DNA of 64,000 nucleotides from Zygnema cylindricum (taxonomy: Eukaryota > Streptophyta > Zygnematophyceae > Zygnematales > Zygnemataceae), in contig JBBHKE010003308.1 in NCBI GenBank assembly GCA_037447655.1, positions 1 to 64,000 on the forward strand, given 5' to 3'. A program made the translations under genes and the position numbers. The notes under the pieces were generated by a model. It was not told where the DNA came from and ran no database searches. It worked only from the letters and a program-made list of their open reading frames with translations. Positions 11,745 through 21,618 of this stretch are shown in pieces (the stretch's first letter is position 1; each line of letters starts with the position of its first letter).

Positions 11745-12054
11745 TTGTAGGAAGGGAAGGGTTTTTTTTACAGGTGATCATGAAGTTTCGTTGTATATTG
11801 TGAACGTACATATAGTACAATATAGTACACTCGTACGTATGTGCAATTACATACGCTGGTACTAATATTTCGTCTTGACTTTCCGTTTGAAGATTTTATT
11901 TAAGATTTTCAAAATCTGGACTCTAACCTACGTGGCGCCAATCATAATTGAGGAAGATGTGTTACTGGCCTGACAAAATGGAATAGTCTTCCAGTAAACG
12001 ATGCCAGTAAAAAATTCCGTACATTTACTTGGACCGCCTAATGGAATTATACCC
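11745..12054. other. Right subterminal region of the Harbinger element
   Basis: It contains GATTTTCAAAATC and CCTACGTGGCGCCAATC, which also occur near the right end of the 62148-62872 MITE (ATTACGTGGCGCCACTC), then ends in the inverted terminal repeat at 12035-12054. Confidence 0.55.
12035..12054 (-). repeat. Right terminal inverted repeat of Harbinger element
   Basis: Read on minus it is GGGTATAATTCCATTAGGCG, differing from the left end at 2250-2269 at two positions. Confidence 0.7.
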
Positions 12055-12071
12055 TCAGTTAACCCGGTCCG

Positions 12072-12198
12072 TAGAGCTGGGCACCCTCACCCGGCCGAAT
12101 CCGGCACCTAAAATTTGGCACGTGAATCCGTTCCGGATCCGACGCGGGCGGGCGGGTACTGGTCGGGTACGGATTCGGGTACCCGATTGCGACCTCTG
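12072..12198. mobile_element. hAT-type terminal fragment
   Basis: It shares AAAATTTGGCA, CCGTTCCGGATCC and the end TTGCGACCTCTG with the right end of the adjoining hAT copy (12207-13023). The other side begins TAGAGCTGGGCACC, a sequence seen at some hAT termini, but no partner end was found. Confidence 0.45.
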
Positions 12199-12206
12199 AC
12201 AAAGGT

Positions 12207-13023
12207 CAAAGGTCGCAAAAGTCAAAAAAAATCATACCCGAAACCGACCGTTTTTTTTTTTCAAAATCTGAGTAACCGACGCCCGACCGAGTTTTGTCGC
12301 GCTCCAAAATTGTTAACCGTTAACCGACCGTCGTTTACGAAAAAATAAATTAACCGAATCTTGATTTTTCGCGACTAACCGTGCCCGCCCGTCACCGAAA
12401 AAGTACAAAATTAATCAATGTACGACGGAATAAGCCAATAATTACGATTTGTCGCGTTGCCTAAAATTTGCGAAATGAATAGTGTTACTACCGTGTCAGA
12501 TTTGCGACGCTTTGTCGCGTTCTCGAAGATTTGCGAAATAAATAGTGTACTACTGTGTCAGATATGCGACGCTTTGTCGCGTTGCCTAAGATTTGCGAAA
12601 TGAACATTGTACTACCGTGTCAGATTTGCGACGCTTTGTCGCGTTGCCTAAGATTTGCGAAATGAATATTGTACTATCGTGTCAGATTTGCGACGCTTTG
12701 TCGCGTTCCTTTTGATTTGCGAAATAAATAGCTTACTACAGTACCGTGTCAGATTTGCGACGCTAATCATGATGTCACGTACTTCCACGATGCCAAAAAG
12801 TACAAAGTACAAGAATGTTGGATTATAGGGACAGTACAAAATTTTCATTTTTTTTTGGTTTTTTGGTTGACCGACCGTAACCGACTTTTTTTTTTTTTCC
12901 TGGTGAATCAACCGACCGTAACCCCCCGACCCCCAAAATTTGGCAACCGAATCCGTTCCGGATCCGGCGCAGGCGGTCGGTTAACGGTCGGTCACGGTTT
13001 CGGTTGACCGTTTGCGACCTCTG
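12207..13023 (-). mobile_element. Non-autonomous hAT element, copy 1
   Basis: The right end TTGCGACCTCTG (13012-13023) and left end CAAAGGTCGCAAAAG are inverted copies of the ends of the 13364-14598 element, and the whole interior matches that element in reverse complement. The first base context is mutated (CAAAGG in place of CAGAGG). No eight-base duplication is visible (ACAAAGGT against CCTCTTCG). The interior is rich in CGGTCGGT motifs and has no coding frame of note. Confidence 0.7.
12470..12770. repeat. Tandem repeat of about 61 bp inside hAT copy 1
   Basis: About five units of the type GTCAGATTTGCGACGCTTTG followed by TCGCGTTGCCTAAGATTTGC and a TAGTGTACTAC segment. The inverted counterpart lies at 13620-13830 and 14264-14360 in copy 2, where two MITEs split it. 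Confidence 0.8.
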
Positions 13024-13363
13024 CCTCTTCGTCCGGGACCCTTGCAATTTTTTCGTGTAATATGGAATTTACCGCGATAATTTTTTGCCCGATACACAAC
13101 ACTACAAGTGACATAAATGATGTTGGTACTGTACCGGCTACGAAAAGCGATCCCTTCAATTCGGATCCAACGCGATCCCCTCCTTTTTCTGAATTTGACA
13201 CGTGGGTGCATTGCTCAATTTACATTTAAGTACTGAACCGAACCTCGCACGAAGCGAAGGACGTCTGGCCGCGTAAGGCCGTAAGTTCCGAGGATCGGTT
13301 CTGAGATCGCCGCACGCCGACAAGGGATGATCTCGTGGTTCCCAGTTTTCCTCCACCTCTGGG
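13024..13363. other. Spacer between the two inverted hAT copies
   Basis: 340 bases with no recognised gene. Its right end carries CCTCTGGG, the left target-site duplication of hAT copy 2. Confidence 0.6.
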
Positions 13364-13836
13364 CAGAGGTCGCAAACGGTCAACCGAAAACGTGACCGAC
13401 CGTTAACCGACCGCCCGCGCCGGATCCGGAACGGGTTCGGTTGCCAAATTTTGGGGGTCGGGCGGTTACGGTCGGCTGATTCACCAAGAAAAAAAAAACG
13501 GTCGGTAACGGTCGGTCGACCAAAAAACAAAAAAAAATGAAAATTTTGTACTGTCCCTATAATCCAACATTCTTGTACTTTGTACTCTTTGGCATCGTGG
13601 AAGTACGTGATATCATGATTAGCGTCGCAAATCTGACACGGTACTGTAGTAAGCTATTTATTTCGCAAATCAAAGGGAACGCGACAAAGAGTCGCAAATC
13701 TGACACGATAGTACACTATTCATTTCGAAAATCTTAGTGAACGCGACAAAGCGTCGCAAAAATGTGACATGGTAGTACACTATTCATTTCGCAAATCTTA
13801 GGCAACGCGACAAAGCGTCGCAAATCTAACACAATA

Positions 13837-14052
13837 CACCGCCAATCGCTATTAGCGTTGTGTACGCTAATCCCGTCCCGCCTTTTTTTTTTTTATTCTC
13901 AAATAGAATTATCCACCTTATTTAAAAAAAGCCCTAATTCCTAATTAGAGTAATCGATTTCTTTCAAAATTTCCAAATTCCCAATTAGCGTACACCACGC
14001 TAAATAATAGTATACGCTAATCAAACCTACACGCTAATAGCGATTGGCGGTG
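13837..14052. mobile_element. TA-target MITE, copy S1 (216 bp)
   Basis: The ends CACCGCCAATCGCTATTAGC and its exact inverse GCTAATAGCGATTGGCGGTG are flanked by TA at 13835-13836 and 14053-14054. It sits inside a 61-bp repeat unit of hAT copy 2. A TA duplication points to a Tc1/mariner-type (Stowaway-like) mobiliser; this is inference. Confidence 0.88.
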
Positions 14053-14062
14053 TAGTACACTA

Positions 14063-14261
14063 CACCGTCGATCGTATTTAGCGTGTTGAACACTAATTCG
14101 GCGCCCCTAAATATTGAGCCTTGAACCTTAAATAGAATAAATGACGCTATTTAAGGACGTGGACCATAATTTGCCACGTCTCCTGGCACTGAATTAGAAT
14201 TAATGACGCTAATTTTTTATTTACTCTAATAATTTCTACACGCTAAATACGATCGACGGTG
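14063..14261. mobile_element. TA-target MITE, copy S2 (199 bp)
   Basis: The ends are CACCGTCGATCGTATTTAGC and its inverse, with TA on both sides (14061-14062 and 14262-14263). The termini are related to those of S1 but distinct. It entered eight bases from S1 in the same repeat unit. Confidence 0.87.
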
Positions 14262-14711
14262 TATTCATTTCGCAAATCTTAGGGAACCCGACAAAGCGTC
14301 GCAAATCTGACACGGTAGAAACACTATTCATTTCACAAATCTTAGGGAACGCGACAAATCGTAATATTGGCTTATTCCGTCGTACATTGATTAATTTTGT
14401 ACTTTTTCGGTTACCGGCGGGCACGGTTAGTCGCGAAAAATCAAGATTCGGTTAATTTTTTTTTTCGTAAATGACGGTCGAATAACGGTTAACAATTTTG
14501 GAGCGTCACAAAACTCGGTCGGGCGTCGGTTACTCAGATTTTGAAAAAAAAAAACGGTCGGTTTCGGGTATGATTTTTTTTGACTTTTGCGACCTCTGCC
14601 TCTGGGATGACTTGTTCACCCCTCTCTTTCGCAGACGTTATTTTGTCAGTTCGACTGTACTTTTTCTGGCGTGAGTATTTATCGCAGATTCCCACTATAG
14701 TGCATAAGTTA

Positions 14712-14925
14712 CACCGCCAATCGCTATTAGCGTAGAAGTTTTTTTAGTTAATACGAATAATTAGCGTGGTTTACGCTAATTGGGAATTTGGAAATTTTCG
14801 AAGAAATCGTTTACTCTAATTAGGAATTAGGGTTTTTTTTAAATAGTATGGATAATTCTATTTGAGAATAAAAAAAAAAAGCGGGACGGAATTAGCGTAC
14901 ACAACGCTAATAGCGATTGGCGGTG
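14712..14925. mobile_element. TA-target MITE, copy S3 (214 bp)
   Basis: It has the same 20-base termini as S1 and a closely matching interior in the opposite orientation. The flanks read TTA on the left (14709-14711) and TTA on the right (14926-14928). Confidence 0.87.
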
Positions 14926-15670
14926 TTACTTCCTGCATTTGTTGCGAACAATAAACAACGGCGGAGAAGCCGGACATCATGGACTAGAGGTGTGCACTTA
15001 ACAGCGCTCTCTTACATGCCACGTGGTAACATTATTCGGCGCTTGTAGGAAATGTACAGCATCAGTCATTGTACGCGCGTGACGGCATCCTACAATCCAA
15101 CAAAGGTCATTTGAGAATTGAGATGGTTCGAAAACGGTTTCCGCTACCTCTGATGGTTCGCGGGACGGTTTAACTTTTGCGTCTCCTGGAACTTTCAGAA
15201 GACTGTCGAGCGCGATAACGGAAGAAAAAGTAGAAAGACGAGTAAAGGTCCCGAAGATTTCAGCTGTAAAAACGGTTTTTGGTACATCATGACTTTCCTC
15301 AATTGAAGGGAGTGTACGGATTGGCTAGCGTCACATCCGTGACTCGAACGCTCGTCTCGTGACTCCGCCACCTCTGTTCGGAGTTTTGGAATGTCACGTC
15401 GCGGCGGGCAATCGGTACGGACGTACAGCATGTGAAGGGGAGCCGTCTGTGGTTCTGCACTTCGCACGCGTGGATGAGCTTGCGCGTGCAGTGAATCTCA
15501 CATTTGCAAGCCGATATTGGTACTTATATAAATGAAGATTTTGACGTCTTTGCAGCTACAGGACTGTACACCTAAAATCGTTGTTAGCGTTAAGAAATTA
15601 TTAGTGTTAAAATTAATTAGCGTTAATAACGCTAATTTGGATTTTTTAAGATTTGGAAAAAAAACATTTA
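14926..15670. other. No recognisable gene
   Basis: Unique-looking sequence. A 90-codon minus frame (15195-15467) has no recognisable motif. TTAGCGTTAA-type repeats at 15584-15640 resemble the interior of the S-type MITEs but lack clear ends. Confidence 0.4.
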
Positions 15671-16260
15671 GGGTTACGTTCCATCAGGCGAAAAGTGGAG
15701 AAGTTTACAGAAATCCGCGACCCTTCGTACCAAATCGTACCGCCTATTTTGTTTTTATACGAAAAACAACATTACAGAGAATCTTGCCAATACTCTCCCA
15801 AGGTCTTGGAGGTAATTCTGGCCGTCGGATGTTCATCTGCGAGGAGTTCGCTTCATTTTTCTCTGTAACTTTCAACGTACCTCGAGGAGGTGGGTTGGCA
15901 GATACAGAAAATAAAAAATAGTGACACGCTGGACGATTAATCTACGTGTAATGATGGAAACCCAATGAAAAGTGACGAAATTTGCAAATGACACGCGCTT
16001 TCAATAATACAACCGAAAATAAAAATGGGTTTTCGTAACTGTCCTTCGTCACTCTATCTTCGGTGTAAAAAAGGTCAAAGTACAGAATATGACAAATCGT
16101 ACAACGTCGCGTTCTTTTACTTTAATTTAGGGTATTTTCGCATGTGGTAAAGTTACAGCTATTTCGTGTCGTTTTCCTTCATAACTTAGAAAAAAACGAG
16201 AAAATCCGCAGCCGTACCAAAAAATTGAAATTAGTACCGTACAAGTTACATTACAGTGAA
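15671..16260 (+). mobile_element. Harbinger-type MITE, copy 2
   Basis: The left end GGGTTACGTTCCATCAGGCG follows TTA (15668-15670). Shared landmarks with copies 1 and 3 include AAAACAACATTACAGAGAATC, GAGTTCGCTTCATTTTTCTC and the degenerate central hairpin. The right terminal repeat could not be placed, so the end is approximate. A plus frame at 15532-15921 runs through it but is probably chance. Confidence 0.6.
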
Positions 16261-16453
16261 ACTTTAGACGTACGTAAGTTTGTCGAAGCTTTTTTATAAA
16301 TCCTCAAACTCGCAGCTTTTTTAGTCCTACAGCTACAACATTCACATAAACACAGCACCTGTAATTCACAATCAGCTTCAATAAATCCAGACAGCCTTTA
16401 ATCTCATCACTAAAGATAGAATATTTTGGTTGCATAAGAGGTTGTTTCCCCAC

Positions 16454-17260
16454 CTGTTGAACTGCTTTTCGTTGTTTCCACCTTCTCGACAAAGCGTCCC
16501 ACCGTTCGGGGGTAGAAATCACAATGTTAGCCTTGTCTAAAAGCTTCAAGTCACTGGCACTCTCTCCTGTGAGTTCCACTATTCGAGCTCCCAAGCCTTG
16601 TCCAAACTTAATTTGCCAGTCCCTTAACCTCTCCTTCGCAAGAGCCTCAACAGGAGCAACATATACACAACGACCACCGACACCCTCAAGTTTCTGAAAC
16701 ATTCTCAAAACTGCAAATTCAGCACAAATAGTTTTCCCACTTCCTGTCGGGGCAGCAACCAAAACATTGTCATCCGTTGTGTAAAGGACAGTGAACACTT
16801 GTGTCTGGATGGGGTTGAAATGGCTGAACTGTCTGGCGTATAAAGCTTCGTAGTTAGGATGCCTTAAAGCCGAAACAGGGAGAGGTTGAAGATCTAAGAG
16901 CTCGGTGGGTGGAGGATACTTTTCTGGGAGGATGAGATGACGGAAGGAGACAGGTAGAACGGCTTCTGAACCTAGCCACTTATCGGAGACCACCTTGACA
17001 AAATACTGAGGAGGCAGAGGTTCGTAGATAGGAACGGAGAAGGAAAGGAGATGATCCTCCTCAGCGTACTGCATCTTAAGCAGGAAATATTCGTGATGCA
17101 GGATGTTTTCACCATCATTATCCTCCACTATCACCCAAAAAGGCTCCACAAAGCCATGAACTTTCTCATCCCATTGAAAATCAGGAGTGATGGTGAGGTC
17201 AACCTTTAGAATGGATCGCGTTATTGGCTGTACATGTGCAGATAGCTCCAGGCGAGGAAA
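16454..17260 (-). CDS. BRR2: BRR2 exon e: Sec63 FN3 region and start of helicase cassette 2
   Basis: It starts [16 protein letters not shown] after acceptor [26 protein letters not shown] belongs to the Sec63 immunoglobulin-like part. Cassette 2 begins with [11 protein letters not shown], and its Walker A is APTGSGKT (16730-16756 region). It ends [11 protein letters not shown] before donor GTGGGG. In other BRR2 proteins the next residues carry the DELH box; here the frame reads into intron to 16304. Confidence 0.92.
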
Positions 17261-20200
17261 CTGATAAAAGAGAAAAAGAAAAAAAAGGGGGGGCAGGGGT
17301 TAAAACCACTGTAGAAGTTCCGAAATGCATGGCAACCTTCCAGCTTGTAGACTGTTGCAAAATCGTAAGTTCCAAAACCCCGGGCCACATCATACATATG
17401 ATTTTACCCTAAAAGAACACGCACCTACTGAACATGAGTTTGTCCGTTCATTGAATATATATTTGCATTCAAGCTCAAAAATTGTTCAAAAAGTAAACAT
17501 AGGTACTTCAATGTTTTACCCTGCAAAATATAATTCAATGCATTTACACAAACGCATATGGCATTTAAGACATCTCTGTAAGGTGTAAAATCCCAAAAAA
17601 TCTCAACACTTTACATCAATTACCTGATGCACAAATTTATGCAGTGTCTTCCCTATCTTCGGGAAGCGCACAAGCTCTCCAAGCTCCTGGCTTGAAAGAT
17701 CGTAATACCTATCCCACGCAAGATCTTTTTTCTCCATCTTGCTCAAAATGTCACTAGGAATTCCCTTGAAAAATTGTCGCAGTGGCGTTTGAGACGCCCA
17801 CATGCGACGAGATACCATTTTGCACAATGCCAATGCTTTTTCGGCCAATTGTGCCCACCCACGTTTGAGCACAATCTCAAACAGGGCCCTCATCAGTCTT
17901 CCAGCGCTCTGCAAGACATTCAGACAACAAAAATGTCATCAAAAGACATCTACATGTGAAATAACAGATATAAAGAGAAACCACTGCAACCAAAATTATC
18001 AAATGTGAGCTCCTACTGTGTCTCACACGCTTGGCACAACATACAAAATGGACAGATGACTTGCCTGTGTTACAAACACCATATCAGATGTCAATGATAA
18101 ACCCTCCAATTTGAGCTGGCTGATGTATGCCTGAAGCAACACGTTGATCTTAGCGCTAGGATCATCGATACTCTCCTTAACAGGAATGGGCACACGATCC
18201 AATAGCTTCGCCAACTCCATTTTCTCTTCTTCACGGACTGTCACATACTTGAATTCTTCACTCAATGAGAATAAACGGCACAGCTCAATATCCCCCATAG
18301 TTGGTTTCAAGTGTTCATTGTAGGTTGCAATGGTTCCGTGTCCAACATAGTAGAATGAGGCGATCCTTCCCAGGTCGGTTACTTGGAAATACCCGCTCTT
18401 GCGATCATACTTAATAAGAGAGTTTTTGTCCAAGGAAAGTGCAGCAGAGTGGATCTGGAACAACCAGAAAAAAAGGGGCATTCAAATGAATCTCATGACA
18501 AAATCACTTCTTCATCAACCAAAACAAGGATCACCAGTACTGCAAAGTTACTCAAATTTAAGACAGCCCGTCAATTATAATGAAACATTTACTCCATCAG
18601 TATGCAGCAATTTTCAAAAACAAAGATTTTTGCAGATCATAGAACAAAATATAGATATTCTCTCACATGTTAAAAGTAACTGTTCCTTAACTTAATGCAT
18701 CATTCAGAAGACACAATACATACCAAGTCTGCTCGTCTCTCTTCCAAGACAGGGTCTCTATCTGCCTCTTCCGCACTCACTCCATACAATGTTGGATTCC
18801 GCAGCATACGGATGTACAGGTAAGTATATCCCAACCACCTTGTGGCCTCTCGAGCATTCTGAACTGTTCCAAGTACAATTTCTGCATTGAGATTATCTGC
18901 CAGTTTCGAAATAAACTGTGACTCGATAGGCAGCTGTTGATTCAAAAGGGAAAGATAAAATTGCAGCTCTGCATGGCCGGTGATAATGATACCTTCACCA
19001 TATGTATCAAACTGGGGCCTACCAGCTCGTCCCAGCATCTGCATTACATCAAGGGGAGAAAGCTCTGTCCAGGCACCCTTTTCCGGGTTGTAGATCTGTG
19101 TACCCTTGATGATGACGGTGTGTGCAGGAAGGTTCACTCCCCATGCAAGTGTGGCGGTGGAAACGAGCACCTGAAAGGGAAGAATTAGCCACCATACTAT
19201 CCCCATTAGAAATTTCCCTTCGTTTTAATCAAAAACCTACCGTAGTTTTTATGGCGGCGTTAATCGGCCAGGTAATACAATACCACAGGGCAAACTTAAT
19301 AAGGCAACCAACAAATCAGAAAGAAGACGACTGAGTTTGCATTCATCTGAAAGGGCGACGCTATACATCATTCAGATAAAAGCGAATCGTGTTACAATGA
19401 AATGAAGAAAAACCAGTAAAATATACAATTCAGATTACAAGAAATAAGCATCTGATGTGTGTTACATAATTTAAGCAGTTACACTAATCACTTCATGATC
19501 TATGAGCTGATGCTATACATCATTCAGATAAAAGCACATCCAAAACAATGGAATGAAAAATAGACCCAGTAAAATCTGCCAATTCAGATTACAGGAAAGA
19601 AGCATCTGAACTTTAACTAATCACAACAAACACTCTAAATCATTCGGTCTGTAACCTCACCTGAATATGTCCATCACCAAAGAGATCTTCCACAAGTGTG
19701 CGATCCGTACGAGCCATGCCTGCATGGTGAATTGCAAAACCATAGGGCAACAAGTCCCTCAAATCATTACTTTTAACATTCTCCGCCTCTGTTTGGAGAA
19801 TTTCACGACTGGCCGAATCTTCCTTCAAAAATCGTCCTAATGTGTCATTTGTGAGAGCAGTGTCACGAATTGCTCGGGCTGTCTTCGCAGTTTCTTTTCG
19901 AGAATGACAGAAGACCAAGACCTGGTGTTTGCCAGCCGACTCAATAACTTTCTCATAGCAAATATCATTCATCAACTGAAATCGTTGCAAAGGCTTGCGT
20001 ACAGTGATTCCGATATATTGTTGGGCAAGAGGACATGGTCGAAAAGAGTTATCAAAGTAAAAAAGTCCCTTTTTCAAGTCAACTCTCAGAAACAATGCCA
20101 CATCTTCATAATTTGGAAGAGTTGCACTTAGGCCGACTAGACGAATCATCTCCTGTGTGCTTTCAATTTGACGTACTGTCCTCGAAACAATGCTTTCCAA

Positions 20201-21618
20201 GACTGGGCCTCTGTTATCATGAAGCAAGTGAATCTCATCAATGATCAACAACTTGACCAGCTGTGTATATGTCCGATCTCCTGATTTCCTGGTGATAATA
20301 TCCCATTTTTCAGGAGTTGTCACAATAATTTGCGTGTCTTGAATTTGCTGCTTTGTCAAAGTTGCATCCCCAGTAAGCTCCTTCACTGATATTCCGTAAT
20401 CTTTTAACCTGTTCGACAAATTACCCACTAATTCTGCCACAAGTGCTTTCATGGGAGCAACATATACGATCTTAAAAGCCGATAAATCGAATGTTCCGTC
20501 TGATTTCCGATGCAAACCGAGTTCATGCAAAATGGTAAGCATCGCAACATTCGTCTTCCCAGCTCCAGTAGGAGCACATAAAAGCAAATGCTCTGACGTG
20601 TAAAACGCCGTCTCATAAACTTTGGACTGAACTCGGTTTAACGAAGTCATCTTAGTGAACGCCGGACGTACCCACTCAGGCATATCCGAAATCTTGACGA
20701 GCTCCTCTCCTTCCTTAAATGGCTTTGGCTTTAAAGCTGGCACATGGACCTCGTCATACCCTTTCTTCGCGGCCCTGTAAGACCCTTGTGGCAATTCACA
20801 TCGTTTATTCGCCATTAGAAATCCTCCTTGGTGAAAAGCAAGTGACTCCAAGTCCAAAGACTTTCGCTGTTGCCCCTTGAGCCATCCTCCTGCATCTGAC
20901 GCACCTCCTCCTCCCCCAGCCCCTCCCTCTCGTCCCGCTATTCCTACAGGCCGATCATCATCTCCCTTTTCTCCTTCTGCTGTTCCTCCTCCTCCTCCGT
21001 CTCTCAGCCTCCTTGCTTCCTCTCTTATCCTTCTTTCGAGGTTTGTTTGTCGTTCTTTAGCCGTTGCCCTAGTGGCATGCAATTGCTCTAATATCCCCCT
21101 TAGTGCTGGATCATCTCCCTCTGTCATTTCTGTTTCCAATTTTTTTCTCTGGTCTTCATCCTCCGCCCGGGCAAGTCTCGTACACCACACAATCTTCAAA
21201 CGGTTTCGTAACAACATCTTAATCAGGTCAAATTTGTCATAATCTAACAACATAACGAGACGATTTTCAATAAGTCTGTCCTCTTCAGAAGACGCTAGGG
21301 TTTCCAAAACCTCCTCTGCAAGTTTTTGACTATGTTGTGGATCATTCTGCCCGTAAGCTTGTCCTATTTTTCTCTGTAACCAATAAGCATCAATATCTTG
21401 TACATTCAATCCCTCATCTGTCTCTTCCATATCATCATCGTCCAGACCCCCTTGCATTTGCATAGCCCCTCCCTCTTCTTCCCCTCCATCATCCTCCTCC
21501 TCTTCCTCCTCAACTTCGTCTAAATCGTCTTCTTCTTCCTCTTCTTCTTCTTCAAATTCAACAGCCACCCCAATGTCATCATCTAATGCCTCTCCTGCCG
21601 TACCTCCTACCACGACAT
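16454..21618 (-). CDS. BRR2: BRR2, U5 snRNP ATP-dependent RNA helicase (internal five exons)
   Basis: BRR2 is the Ski2-like helicase of the U5 snRNP that unwinds the U4/U6 duplex to activate the spliceosome in the nucleus. Exons on minus: 21618-19661, 19170-18724, 18454-18065, 17908-17624 and 17260-16454, about 1,295 codons with phases that join cleanly. They cover the acidic region and plug, all of helicase cassette 1 with its winged-helix and Sec63 parts, and the start of cassette 2. Known BRR2 proteins have about 2,170 residues, so about 60 percent is here. The first exons are absent: the frame runs instead into retroelement gag at 21617. After a donor at 16453 no further exon is seen in 16 kb. 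Motifs are intact, so the gene is probably functional or recently so, with very long flanking introns. Confidence 0.93.
17624..17908 (-). CDS. BRR2: BRR2 exon d: Sec63 helical bundle
   Basis: [20 protein letters not shown] to [10 protein letters not shown], 95 codons. The acceptor is TTGCAG and the donor CAG then GTAATT. The 363-base intron that follows has no coding content. Confidence 0.92.
18065..18454 (-). CDS. BRR2: BRR2 exon c: start of Sec63 domain 1, GC donor
   Basis: It opens [20 protein letters not shown] and contains [20 protein letters not shown], highly conserved in BRR2, ending [10 protein letters not shown]. It is 390 nt. The donor reads CAG then GCAAGT, a GC-AG intron with otherwise ideal consensus, and the next exon resumes exactly in frame with SAGRL. 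Confidence 0.92.
18724..19170 (-). CDS. BRR2: BRR2 exon b: helicase motifs V and VI, winged helix
   Basis: It opens [20 protein letters not shown] after acceptor TTTCAG and contains [16 protein letters not shown], the arginine-finger motif VI. It ends ERRADL before donor GTATGT. At 447 nt (149 codons) it is phase 0 on both sides. Confidence 0.93.
19661..21618 (-). CDS. BRR2: BRR2 exon a: acidic region, plug and first RecA domains
   Basis: It starts in or near [11 protein letters not shown], followed by a long Glu/Asp run (21480-21570), [14 protein letters not shown] and a Gly-rich segment (about 20,880-21,000). Helicase motifs follow: Walker [10 protein letters not shown] at 20552-20578, the DEIH box at 20228-20239, then [13 protein letters not shown] and [13 protein letters not shown]. 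It ends CATATTCAG before donor GTGAGG. The true 5' edge is uncertain, because retroelement gag abuts it and an AG (GTGGTAG before GAGG, about ten bases inside) could be an original acceptor. Confidence 0.92.

Larger units (their letters stand above)
2250..12054. mobile_element. PIF/Harbinger DNA transposon, degraded and interrupted by LTR fragments
   Basis: The left end GGGTAGAATTCCATTAGACG (2250-2269) matches the inverted right end (12035-12054) at 18 of 20 bases. Between them lie a Myb/SANT-like gene on plus and a HARBI1-like nuclease gene on minus, the two-gene content known for the PIF/Harbinger superfamily. Copia LTR fragments (7559-10767) interrupt it. The expected three-base target duplication is not visible: flanks are TGG on the left and TCA on the right. 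The termini resemble those of the 62148-62872 MITE, which is probably a deletion derivative of this family. Confidence 0.65.
13364..14598 (+). mobile_element. Non-autonomous hAT element, copy 2, with two nested MITEs
   Basis: It starts CAGAGGTCGCAAACGG (13364) and ends TTTTGCGACCTCTG (14598). The flanks are CCTCTGGG on both sides (13356-13363 and 14599-14606), a perfect eight-base target duplication, which is diagnostic of hAT transposition. Removing the nested MITEs at 13837-14052 and 14063-14261 leaves about 0.8 kb, the size of copy 1. It has no transposase. Confidence 0.88.

Noticed and set aside
15195-15467. 90-codon minus frame
   Set aside because: No motif, no neighbour context, and within the length expected by chance.
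20877-21242. Proline-rich protein on plus
   Set aside because: It is antisense to the Gly-rich segment of BRR2 exon a; the proline codons mirror glycine codons.
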